DNA of 64,000 nt, from positions 434,001 through 498,000 of the forward strand of contig JAPWUV010000002.1 in assembly GCA_028275345.1 (NCBI GenBank), given 5' to 3'. Positions 26,330 through 34,575 of this stretch are shown one piece after another. Made by a program: the position numbers and the translations under genes. Every line of letters begins with the position of its first letter. Position 1 is the stretch's first letter. The notes under the pieces were generated by a model. It ran no database searches, was not told the origin of the DNA, and saw only the letters and a program-made list of their open reading frames with translations. The DNA is from a bacterium. GTDB lineage: Bacteria; Zhuqueibacterota; Zhuqueibacteria; Oleimicrobiales; Geothermoviventaceae.

Positions 26330-27841
26330 GTGTTCGGTGCGGTGATGTCGAGCGACGCCACTGTCCTCTCCCTGCGAGGGATCTCCAAGCGGTTCCCGGG
26401 AGTGCAAGCGCTGGACCGGGTGGACTTCGACCTGGCAAGGGGCGAAGTTCACGCGCTCGTCGGTGAGAACGGGGCCGGCAAATCCACCTTGATGAAGATC
26501 CTCGCGGGAGCCATTCAGAAGGACGAAGGCGAGATCTTTTTGGAAGGGCAGCGTGTGGAGATTCCGGACCCCATCACCGCACGCCGGCTAGGGATCAGCC
26601 TGATCTACCAAGAATTCAACCTTGTGCCCTACCTAAGCGTGGCCGAGAACATCTTCCTCGGGAGAGAGCCGAAGAGGAAATCCGGGCTGATCGACTGGAA
26701 AAGGCTATATTCTGAATCGGAACGCCTGCTTTCGCGGCTCGGATTGACTGTGGATCCCCGCGAGAGAGTCCAGAGGCTCAGCGTGGCCGAGCAACAGATG
26801 GTGGAAATAGCCAAGGCGGTTTCCGTGCAGTGTAAGGTCTTGGGAATGGACGAGCCTTCGGCTACGCTGACGGAGCACGAGTTGCGCCGGCTTTTCGATC
26901 TGATCAAAGGCCTCATCGCGGATGGTGTGAGTGTGATCTACATTTCGCATCGGCTGGAGGAGATCTACGAGATCGCCGATAGGGTCACGATCCTCCGCGA
27001 CGGCCATCACATCGCTACGGACCAGATCGACAGGCTGAGCAAAGAGGAGATCGTCCGACTGATGGTGGGCAGGGAGATCAGCGACGAGTTCCCACCTCGC
27101 CGGGCGAAGCCCGGGAAGGAGGTCCTTCGCGTCGAGGGGCTGACACGGAGGCGCAAGTTCTCCGACGTGACCTTCAGCGTGAGAGAGGGGGAAATCCTCG
27201 GCATCGCGGGGCTGGTAGGTTCGGGCAGAACGGAGGTGGCGCGAGCCATCTTCGGAGCGGACCCGATCGATAGCGGGAGGATTCTTTTGGACGGTCGTCC
27301 GCTTTCCCTTCGCGGACCCAGGGATGCCATCAACGCCGGCATCGGTCTTGTCACCGAGGACCGGAAAGCTCAGGGATTAGTGCTGGGCATGTCGGTGCTG
27401 GAGAACGTCAGCCTTGCCAGCCTCGACCAGTTCAGCCGAGCCGGCTTCGTGGACAAGAAACGAGAAATGGCCGCGGTGGCGGTTCACGTGGATGAGCTTC
27501 GCATCCGGACGCCCTCCCTGAGGCAGACGGTCCGCAATCTGAGCGGAGGGAACCAGCAGAAGGTTGTGCTTGCGAAATGGCTCCTGACGCGCAGCCGCGT
27601 CATGATCTTCGATGAACCCACGCGGGGAATCGATGTAGGTGCGAAATGGGAGATCTACAATCTGCTGAACTCCCTGGCTGAGCGAGGCGTGGCCATCATC
27701 ATGATCTCGTCAGAATTGCCGGAAGTGCTTGGCATGAGCGACCGAATCTTGGTGATGCACGAAGGCAGGGTAGCCGGGGAGCTTGCCAAGCATGAGGCCA
27801 CCCAAGAGCGGGTGATGCGGCTCGCGATGGGCCAGGGTTGA
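26330..27841 (+). CDS. RbsA/MglA-type sugar ABC transporter ATP-binding protein
   Basis: 503 aa with two fused ABC ATPase domains as in ribose/galactose importers. The first domain is intact: Walker A GENGAGKST, signature LSVAEQQMVEIAK, Walker B VLGMDEPSATL. The second has the degenerate Walker A typical of the family (GLVGSGRTEVARAIFG), with signature LSGGNQQKVVLAKWL and Walker B VMIFDEPTRGIDVG. A GTG at 26330 is taken as start; ATG 26345 is equally possible. No permease or sugar-binding protein lies beside it in this window, which is unusual for this family. Confidence 0.92.
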   Translation: MFGAVMSSDATVLSLRGISKRFPGVQALDRVDFDLARGEVHALVGENGAGKSTLMKILAGAIQKDEGEIFLEGQRVEIPDPITARRLGISLIYQEFNLVPYLSVAENIFLGREPKRKSGLIDWKRLYSESERLLSRLGLTVDPRERVQRLSVAEQQMVEIAKAVSVQCKVLGMDEPSATLTEHELRRLFDLIKGLIADGVSVIYISHRLEEIYEIADRVTILRDGHHIATDQIDRLSKEEIVRLMVGREISDEFPPRRAKPGKEVLRVEGLTRRRKFSDVTFSVREGEILGIAGLVGSGRTEVARAIFGADPIDSGRILLDGRPLSLRGPRDAINAGIGLVTEDRKAQGLVLGMSVLENVSLASLDQFSRAGFVDKKREMAAVAVHVDELRIRTPSLRQTVRNLSGGNQQKVVLAKWLLTRSRVMIFDEPTRGIDVGAKWEIYNLLNSLAERGVAIIMISSELPEVLGMSDRILVMHEGRVAGELAKHEATQERVMRLAMGQG

Positions 27842-27953
27842 TCTTCGCAGATCCTTGTGCCAGACCTCCGCCCTGAGATGCGCACAGGGAACCATGCGAG
27901 CTCCGGCTGAGCCGACAGAGGCGATCCGAAGCACGTCCCGCGGAGTGATCGTG

Positions 27954-28157
27954 ATGAGGACGTACCTCTTGGTCCTCGCGCACGTGGGGGTGCGCTGCGT
28001 AGTGTACATCGCAGCTGCGTGTCTGGCCTATGGAATCTTCGGCAAACTCTGCCGCATCGATTTGCGGGCGGAGATGGTCGAACGTAGGAACTGGGGAGTG
28101 GCCATTCTGTTGGGCTCTCTTTTCCTGGGACTGGCTTACATTGTGGGACAGATGTGA
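27954..28157 (+). CDS. Small two-helix membrane protein, DUF350-like
   Basis: 67 aa with two membrane helices (about 4-28 and 45-66) joined by a short charged loop (CRIDLRAEMVERRNWGVA). The loop plus second helix resembles one half of the DUF350 inner-membrane family (D-x-x-x-E ... R-N-x-A-V-A-I). The start is ATG 27954, with GTG 27951 in the same frame; CGGAG lies 6-10 nt upstream. Function unknown. It sits between the ABC ATPase and a small lipoprotein on the same strand. Confidence 0.6.
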   Translation: MRTYLLVLAHVGVRCVVYIAAACLAYGIFGKLCRIDLRAEMVERRNWGVAILLGSLFLGLAYIVGQM

Positions 28158-28356
28158 TCTGGAGACAAACAGGGCTCCTACTCCGGGTGTGCGAACGGGG
28201 CGGAAGCTCAGCGCCCGAGGCATGACGCGCGGAGGGTTCCGAGAAGAGTCGGCCACCATCGCTAGCGCGAGCGGGCTTGGCCGCGGGGATGTACAGGAAC
28301 AAAGAGCGTTTAGGCCAGTGCAGGGTGAACTTGGTCCATCAACATGGAGGTGAGCA

Positions 28357-28764
28357 ATGGTGAAGCGAACGGGATGGTTTCTGGTGGGAGTGATGAGCGC
28401 GTTCGCAGTACTGGGTTGCGCCGGCAAGGTCAAACTCGTCAGCGCCAAGGCGGAGCCGGCGACACTTTCTCCCGGGCAGAGGGGCAAGGTGGAAGTGGTC
28501 TTGACGGGAGCGAAGAAGAAGGTGGGAAGCGTCCAAGCGGTGGTCCGGGAATATCCCGAATACACGATTCGCCTGAACGATGAGGGTAGGATGGGAGACG
28601 CTGTGGCCGGTGATGGTGTCTGGACCTACGAGTTCCCCGTGCCCTACGATGCCCCTTCGCAGAAATATCACGTGGACATCATTGTCAAGGACCGGGCGGG
28701 GAAAGTGATCAAGATGGGGGAGGCTGAAGGACCTGCGGCCACCATCGTCGTAGAGGTGAAATAG
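28357..28764 (+). CDS. Small lipoprotein with a beta-sandwich domain
   Basis: 135 aa. The signal peptide ends in a clear lipobox (VLGCAG, cysteine near residue 21), so the mature protein is lipid-anchored. The remaining roughly 110 residues alternate beta strands (SAKAEPATLSPGQRGKVEVV, YTIRLNDEGRMGDAVAGDG, WTYEFPVPYD). They include a DEGRMGDAVAGDGVW segment like the choice-of-anchor/Ig-like domains of secreted FCB proteins. No catalytic motif. GGAGGTGAGCA precedes the ATG. Confidence 0.7.
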   Translation: MVKRTGWFLVGVMSAFAVLGCAGKVKLVSAKAEPATLSPGQRGKVEVVLTGAKKKVGSVQAVVREYPEYTIRLNDEGRMGDAVAGDGVWTYEFPVPYDAPSQKYHVDIIVKDRAGKVIKMGEAEGPAATIVVEVK

Positions 28765-28932
28765 CCGATCGACGGACAGTTTCGCGGCAAGAAGCCGGTT
28801 CTGCCTCGGGAAAGGCTTGTTTTCCGGTTGCGCGGGGGAGAGGGGGGAGTGTCTTTGAGATGCCCAGGAAGGAACACGGAACCTCCGCGGGGAGCGGTGG
28901 GTACCGGCCCGGAGATCCAACGAGGATACGGA

Positions 28933-31554
28933 ATGGCCCAGCACGAACGGTTCAGATTTCCGACTCTCCAGGATTTGCTTCGCAAGGCGCGCGAGGTAGG
29001 AGTCGAACTTCCGGTCTCGGAAAGGATAGAACTTCTTTTCCAACCCGTGGAGATCGGCGGACGAAAGCTCGCCAATCGGATGGCCGTTCATCCAATGGAA
29101 GGCTTCGACGCGGATGAAACCGGGGGGCCGAGCGAGCTGACCTTTCGCCGCTATCGTCGCTACGCGGAAGGAGGAAGCGCGCTCATTTGGTTCGAAGCTA
29201 CGGCCGTAGTTCCGGAAGCAAGGTCGAACCCGAGGCAGTTGCACCTCCATCGGGGCAATGTCGATCGGTTCAAGCGACTTGTCGAGGAGACGCGCAGCAG
29301 GGCCTACAACGCGCAGGACCTTTTTCTCGTCCTGCAACTCACCCACTCAGGTCGATACAGCAAACCGGAAGGGAAACCCAAGCCGATCATTGCTCACCAC
29401 AGCCCTATTCTTGATGCACAGCACGGGCTTCCCCCTGATTATCCGCTCATCACGGACGATGAGCTGGACAGGCTGCAAGAGCGTTTCGTGGAGGCAGCAC
29501 AGCTGGCGCAAGAAGCCGGTTTCGACGCCGTGGATATCAAGGCCTGCCACCGGTATCTCGTGTCCGAGCTCCTCGCATCATTCACTCGAGAAAAGAGCCG
29601 CTACGGGGGTTCGTTTGAGAACCGAACCCGCTTCCTCCGCGAAACGGCAGCTCGAATCCGCGAGGAAGTTCCTGATATCCTGGTAACCAGCCGGCTGAGC
29701 CTCTACGATGCGCATCCTTACCCGTATGGATGGGGCGTGAGCCAAGGACCGGAACCCACGCCGGACCTCTCGGAACCGAAACAGCTTATCCGGGAATTGA
29801 GGCAGATCGGCTACACGGTGCTCAACGCGACGGCCGGGAATCCCTACTACAATCCCCATGTGAACCGGCCCTACGATTTTCCCACGGTAGGGCTTGCCAC
29901 CCCGCCGGAACATCCCCTGGAAGGGGTGGCGCGGTTGATCAACCTCGCGGGGGAGATTCAGCGGGAGTTTCCGGACCTGCTCGTGGTCGGGAGCGGCTAT
30001 TCCTGGCTGCGACATTTCATGCCGTACATAGCGGCTGGGGTCCTGGAAAGGAGGATGGCTTCCCTGATCGGTCAGGGGCGAGGAGCGTTTGCCTATCCCG
30101 ATTCCGTGCGGGATCTCCTCGCGAAGGGGAAAATGGATCCCCACAAGGTCTGCGTCACGTGCTCAGCCTGCTCGCAGATCATGCGGGACGGCGGGCGGAC
30201 CGGGTGTGTTGTCCGTGACAACGCAGTGTACGGCCCCGAGTATCGGGAAGCCCGTCGGCGCGCCAAGGATGTCCTGCTCCGAGAAGCGGAAAAATGCCGG
30301 GAATGCGATTCGCCCATGTGCGAGCTGGCTTGCCCTGCCGGGATCGACATCCCTGGTTTCATCAAGGCGTACGCGCGCGGAGAGATCGCCTCCGCCTACC
30401 GAATCCTGACCGAGCGCAACCTTCTGCCAGAAATCTGCGCGCGGGTATGCCCTGTTGAGGTTCTGTGTGAGGGTGCCTGCATCGAAAACAAGCTTCACGG
30501 TCAGCCTGTGAGCATCGGGCTGATCCAGTGGGATGTGGCCAGGCAAGCCCGCGAGCTGGGAGTCCCCGCCATCGAGATTCCCGAGCGCACTTCCGGCCGG
30601 CGAGTCGCGGTGATCGGGGCGGGGCCAGCAGGGCTGGCTTGTGCCGGCAAGTTGGTTGAGCTCGGACACGCGGTCGATGTCTACGAGCGAGAGACGATAG
30701 CCGGAGGGCTGGCGTCTCTGGTCATCCCGGGGCATAGGCTCCGCCGTGCCGAGGCCGAGAGGGAGGTGAATCACCTCCTGGGCGATGCCTTGAGAAAAGG
30801 GAGGCTCCACATCCACTGGGGTGAGGGACTGGGCGACACTAGGCCCCTCCAATGGTTCCGAGACCACTACGACGCGGTATTCGTCGGCTGCGGACTATGG
30901 CGCTCGGTCCAGCTGGCCGGCACCACAGCGCGGCCGGAAGGCGTGACGGACGCCTTGGAATTCCTCCGCGAATCGAAAAGCAGCCGAAGTTTAGCCGTAC
31001 CGGCTCGGGTGGCCGTGATCGGCGGGGGAAACACAGCCGTGGATGCGGCGGTCGTGGCGGCCGAGCGAGGCGCCAGGGAAGTCTACCTCATCTACCGCCG
31101 GTCCTTCCAGGAGCTTCCTGCTTGGCCTTCGGAAAGGGATAGGGCAATCGCCGCTGGCGTGCATTTCCTTATCCTGAGCCAACCTGTGGACTACCTCGAG
31201 CGGAACGGCCGGCTCGTGGGGATCAAAGTCGCCCGGACGGAACTCGGGGAACCGGATGCGTCGGGACGCCGGCGCCCGGTGGTCATCCGGGGAAGCGAAT
31301 ACGTTCTGAATGTCGATATGGTGATCGAGGCTTTGGGCCAGAGTCTCGATCCCTCCCTCGGTAGTGCGCTCGGGGGGATTGAACTGACGGAGCGCGGACT
31401 CCTGCGTGTGGATGAAGAATTTCAGACGGCTCTGGTTGGTGTGTTCGCGGGCGGAGATGCAGTAAACGGGGGTTCCACGGTCGTACGGGCAGTTAGCGAA
31501 GGCATGCGAGCCGCCGAGGCCATCCATGCCTATCTGACGAGGGGAAGCCAATAA
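28933..31554 (+). CDS. Fused OYE-type FMN/Fe-S oxidoreductase and GltD-like Fe-S/FAD/NAD(P) reductase
   Basis: 873 aa from ATG 28933 (GAGGAT upstream). The N-terminal region (about 1-400) is an old-yellow-enzyme/2,4-dienoyl-CoA-reductase-type TIM barrel (LLFQPVEIGGRKLANRM, LTHSGRYSKPEGKPKP, SLYDAHPYPYGWG). It ends in a CxxCxxC-x11-C cluster motif (C407, C410, C413, C425). A DPYD/GltD-type alpha-helical domain follows, with two further four-cysteine sets (C455/C458/C463/C467 and C502/C506/C512/C516). Then come an FAD motif VIGAGPAGLACAG (561-573) and an NAD(P) motif IGGGNTAVDAA from 696. Up to three [4Fe-4S], FMN and FAD are predicted. It probably channels electrons from NAD(P)H to an unknown enoate- or ketone-like substrate, or the reverse. 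It is the first gene of a three-gene redox cassette. Confidence 0.88.
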   Translation: MAQHERFRFPTLQDLLRKAREVGVELPVSERIELLFQPVEIGGRKLANRMAVHPMEGFDADETGGPSELTFRRYRRYAEGGSALIWFEATAVVPEARSNPRQLHLHRGNVDRFKRLVEETRSRAYNAQDLFLVLQLTHSGRYSKPEGKPKPIIAHHSPILDAQHGLPPDYPLITDDELDRLQERFVEAAQLAQEAGFDAVDIKACHRYLVSELLASFTREKSRYGGSFENRTRFLRETAARIREEVPDILVTSRLSLYDAHPYPYGWGVSQGPEPTPDLSEPKQLIRELRQIGYTVLNATAGNPYYNPHVNRPYDFPTVGLATPPEHPLEGVARLINLAGEIQREFPDLLVVGSGYSWLRHFMPYIAAGVLERRMASLIGQGRGAFAYPDSVRDLLAKGKMDPHKVCVTCSACSQIMRDGGRTGCVVRDNAVYGPEYREARRRAKDVLLREAEKCRECDSPMCELACPAGIDIPGFIKAYARGEIASAYRILTERNLLPEICARVCPVEVLCEGACIENKLHGQPVSIGLIQWDVARQARELGVPAIEIPERTSGRRVAVIGAGPAGLACAGKLVELGHAVDVYERETIAGGLASLVIPGHRLRRAEAEREVNHLLGDALRKGRLHIHWGEGLGDTRPLQWFRDHYDAVFVGCGLWRSVQLAGTTARPEGVTDALEFLRESKSSRSLAVPARVAVIGGGNTAVDAAVVAAERGAREVYLIYRRSFQELPAWPSERDRAIAAGVHFLILSQPVDYLERNGRLVGIKVARTELGEPDASGRRRPVVIRGSEYVLNVDMVIEALGQSLDPSLGSALGGIELTERGLLRVDEEFQTALVGVFAGGDAVNGGSTVVRAVSEGMRAAEAIHAYLTRGSQ

Positions 31555-31594
31555 GATGTCCGAACGTCCCGAGCATCACGAGGGGAGGAGAACT

Positions 31595-33601
31595 GTGGAA
31601 AAGACCTGGATCGAGCTGGAAGGCAAGAGGTTCCCGCTGTATTCCGTCAACACTCTGGTGATCGGAAGCGGCGCCGCGGCCTTCAGTGCGGCTATCCACC
31701 TCGTACGGTTCGGGCAGACCGACGTCGCCATCGTCACGGAAAAATGGGGAGGAGGCACGTCAAATAACGCGGGCTCCGACAAGCAAACCTATTACAAGCT
31801 CTCGCTGGCTGGGGACATACCCGACTCGCCCTACCAGATGGCGGAGGATCTTTTCGCGGGCGGATGCATGCACGGGGATATCGCGCTGTGCGAAGCGCAG
31901 GGCTCCGCCCAGGCTTTTTTCAATCTGGTGAGCCTTGGCGTCCCCTTTCCCCACGATCGCTACGGTGCCTACGTTGGATACAAGACGGATCACGACCCGC
32001 GCCAACGCGCAACCTCCGCCGGCCCGCGCACCTCGCGGTTCATGTTCGAATGCTTGGCCCGGGAAGTGACAAGACTCGGCATACCTATCTTCGACCACCA
32101 CGACGTGGTATCACTCTTCACGAAGCGGGTGGGAGGCGAAAAACACGCGATCGGGGCTTTGGCGCTGAACAAGCAGGACCTCAGCTCCGAGACGAGGGGG
32201 TTCGTCTTCTTCAATGCCACGAATGTGGTACTCGGCACCGGCGGTCCCGGAGGGATGTACAAGAGTTCCGTGTACCCGGAGTGTCAGCTGGGATCTACCG
32301 GCATGGCCTTCGAGATCGGGGCGATCGGCAACAACCTCACGGAGTCGCAGTTTGGCCTGGCCTCCATCAAGTTTCGCTGGAACGTCTCCGGTACCTACCA
32401 GCAAGTGATCCCCCGTTACATCTCGACCGAGCAGGACGGCTCCGACGAGCGCGAGTTCCTCAACGACTACTTCCCGACGATGGGACGGCTAGCTACCGCC
32501 ATCTTCCTCAAGGGATATCAATGGCCCTTCGACCCCAGGAAAGTGAAAAACTTCGGCTCTTCCCTGATCGACATTCTGGTTTACCAGGAGACGGTGGTCC
32601 GCAAAAGGCGCGTGTTTCTGGACTTTCGTCGCAACCCGAGCGGAGCCGGAAAGCTGCAGGACTTCGCCTTCGAGCTATTGGAGCCCGAGGCCTACGAGTA
32701 CCTGCGTAAGTCCGGCGCGCTCTTCGGCACTCCGATCGAGCGGCTCCAGAAGATGAACCAGCCGGCGATCGCGCTGTATTTGGAGAATGGCATCGACCTC
32801 ACTCAGGAGCCATTGGAAATCGCGGTCTGCGCCCAGCACAACAACGGCGGCTTACGTGGGAACATCTGGTGGGAATCGAACATCCGCCACCTGTTCCCAG
32901 TAGGCGAGGTCAATGGGACACATGGCGTCTACCGCCCGGGGGGATCTGCACTCAACTCTGGGCAGGTTGGAGGGATGCGCGCGGCGATGTTCATTGCCAA
33001 GCGATACAACGCAATGCCGTTGGATCCGGATGATTTCCTCAAGGAATGCCACGAGAAAGCGCACAAGCTTTTCGGCTGGGCCAGGAGGGTCGTCGAACCC
33101 AAAGCCGAAAAGGAGGCTGTACGACGTGAGCTTCAGGAGATCCAGGAGCGAATGACGGAATACGGCGGCATCATTCGGGACCCCGCGCGTATTGAAAAGG
33201 CCGTCGAAGAGGCCTGGCGGCAATATCATAGGCTGAAGGACGAGCTGCGGATCCCCTCGGTCACTGAGCTGCCGCTAGCTTTCCGCGTAGTGGATCTCTG
33301 CTTGACGCACGCGATGTATCTCGAGGCGATCCGAGAATACATCGCCAAAGGGGGAAAGAGCCGTGGCTCCTACATCATCCTTGATGCACAAGGCGAGGTG
33401 CCCTGCGATGCGCTCGGAGATGCGTGGCGCTTCCGACTTGCTGAGCCCTCCGACTTTGTGAGCCAGAAGATCCTGGAAATCTGGTTGGACGAGGAGGGGA
33501 GGGTCCAGAAGCAATGGGTGGATATCCGACCTATTCCTCGAGAAGACGCTTGGTTCGAAAACGTTTGGAATGACTACATGCGAGACCGGATTGTCCTGTA
33601 G
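31595..33601 (+). CDS. Fumarate-reductase/succinate-dehydrogenase-type FAD flavoprotein
   Basis: 668 aa from GTG 31595, chosen because AGGGGAGGAG (31581-31590) lies just upstream; ATG 31556 in the same frame would add 13 residues. The FAD-binding motif VIGSGAAAFSAAIHL is near the N-terminus. The family segments AQHNNGGL and the FAD-gripping GEVNGTHGVYRPGGSALNSGQVGG (in two overlapping blocks) are in the C-terminal half. No heme or Fe-S domains and no signal peptide, so it is a cytosolic flavoprotein dehydrogenase or reductase of unknown substrate. It lies 40 nt after the fusion enzyme and 10 nt before an SDR, so the three were probably acquired and expressed together. Confidence 0.85.
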   Translation: MEKTWIELEGKRFPLYSVNTLVIGSGAAAFSAAIHLVRFGQTDVAIVTEKWGGGTSNNAGSDKQTYYKLSLAGDIPDSPYQMAEDLFAGGCMHGDIALCEAQGSAQAFFNLVSLGVPFPHDRYGAYVGYKTDHDPRQRATSAGPRTSRFMFECLAREVTRLGIPIFDHHDVVSLFTKRVGGEKHAIGALALNKQDLSSETRGFVFFNATNVVLGTGGPGGMYKSSVYPECQLGSTGMAFEIGAIGNNLTESQFGLASIKFRWNVSGTYQQVIPRYISTEQDGSDEREFLNDYFPTMGRLATAIFLKGYQWPFDPRKVKNFGSSLIDILVYQETVVRKRRVFLDFRRNPSGAGKLQDFAFELLEPEAYEYLRKSGALFGTPIERLQKMNQPAIALYLENGIDLTQEPLEIAVCAQHNNGGLRGNIWWESNIRHLFPVGEVNGTHGVYRPGGSALNSGQVGGMRAAMFIAKRYNAMPLDPDDFLKECHEKAHKLFGWARRVVEPKAEKEAVRRELQEIQERMTEYGGIIRDPARIEKAVEEAWRQYHRLKDELRIPSVTELPLAFRVVDLCLTHAMYLEAIREYIAKGGKSRGSYIILDAQGEVPCDALGDAWRFRLAEPSDFVSQKILEIWLDEEGRVQKQWVDIRPIPREDAWFENVWNDYMRDRIVL

Positions 33602-33610
33602 GAGGATCCG

Positions 33611-34405
33611 ATGGGCACGAACCGTGTGGCAATCATCACCGGCGCAGGGCAGGGGATCGGCCGCGGCATCGCGATCGAGCTCGCCCGCCACGGGCTGGAT
33701 ATCGCGGGCGTGGACATAGTTTTCGATCCCGGCAATCGGCAGAAGGGGCTCTTCGAGGTGAAAGGGCGGGTCGAAGAGCTGGGCCGCAAGTTCCTTCCCA
33801 TTCAAGCCGATATTGCCGACTTGGACAGCCACCAGCGAATCGTGGATGAGGTGATGGCCCGATTCGGACGAATTGACGTTCTGGTGAACAACGCCGGCGT
33901 AGCGCCGAAAGTGCGCCTCGACGTCCTCGAGACGACCCCCGAGAGCTACGACCGCGTGATGTCCATCAATGCCCGAGGCACGTTTTTCCTCACGCAGAGG
34001 GTGGCGAAGCACATGATCGAGCAGGCAGAACGTTCACCTGCGAGGGAACCCTCGTACATCGTCTTCATCAGTTCCGTCTCCGCTTACGTTTCCTCCCCCT
34101 CGAGAGCGGAGTACTGCATCTCGAAGGCGGCCGTGAGCATGGCGGCGAGGGTCTTTGCCGACCGTTTGGCCAAGCACGGCATCAACGTGTACGAGGTGAG
34201 ACCGGGCATTATCCAGACAGACATGACCGCAGTTGTCAAAGAGAAGTACGATAAGCTAATCGCAGAGGGTCTCGTGCCGCAGGGACGTTGGGGGTTCCCA
34301 GAAGATGTCGGGAAAGCGGTTGCCGCCTTGGTCACGGGTTTCTTCGACTACTCCACGGGGATGATATTCGAAGTCAGCGGCGGGATGAATATCCAACGAT
34401 TGTAG
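33611..34405 (+). CDS. Short-chain dehydrogenase/reductase
   Basis: 264 aa classical SDR. Cofactor motif TGAGQGIGRG (10-19), NNAG (93-96), catalytic Ser in FISSVSAY near S155 and the YxxxK pair Y168-K172. It is annotated in such families as 3-ketoacyl-ACP reductase (FabG-like), but its position behind two flavoproteins suggests oxidation or reduction of a specific sugar-, polyol- or ketone-type intermediate. TAGGAGGAT is directly upstream of the ATG. It ends the cassette. Confidence 0.9.
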   Translation: MGTNRVAIITGAGQGIGRGIAIELARHGLDIAGVDIVFDPGNRQKGLFEVKGRVEELGRKFLPIQADIADLDSHQRIVDEVMARFGRIDVLVNNAGVAPKVRLDVLETTPESYDRVMSINARGTFFLTQRVAKHMIEQAERSPAREPSYIVFISSVSAYVSSPSRAEYCISKAAVSMAARVFADRLAKHGINVYEVRPGIIQTDMTAVVKEKYDKLIAEGLVPQGRWGFPEDVGKAVAALVTGFFDYSTGMIFEVSGGMNIQRL

Positions 34406-34500
34406 AAGCGGCCGCTTGCTGGCCAAGGCGGTCGGGGAGGGGGCTCACCGGGGAAGACCACTTGAGATAGATGACCAACAAGCGGGATTGCCATTTACCC

Positions 34501-34529
34501 TTGTTTTTCAGGGGGGTGTCTTGTAACTT
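34501..34529 (+). promoter_or_regulatory. Possible promoter upstream of uvrC
   Basis: TTGTTT (34501-34506), a 17-nt spacer and TAACTT (34524-34529) in a locally AT-richer stretch 47 nt before uvrC. A moderate match to the sigma70 consensus. Confidence 0.35.
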
Positions 34530-34575
34530 TTAGTTAAGCCGGTGGCCACCCAATAGGCACAGTTCGGCGGTTCAA

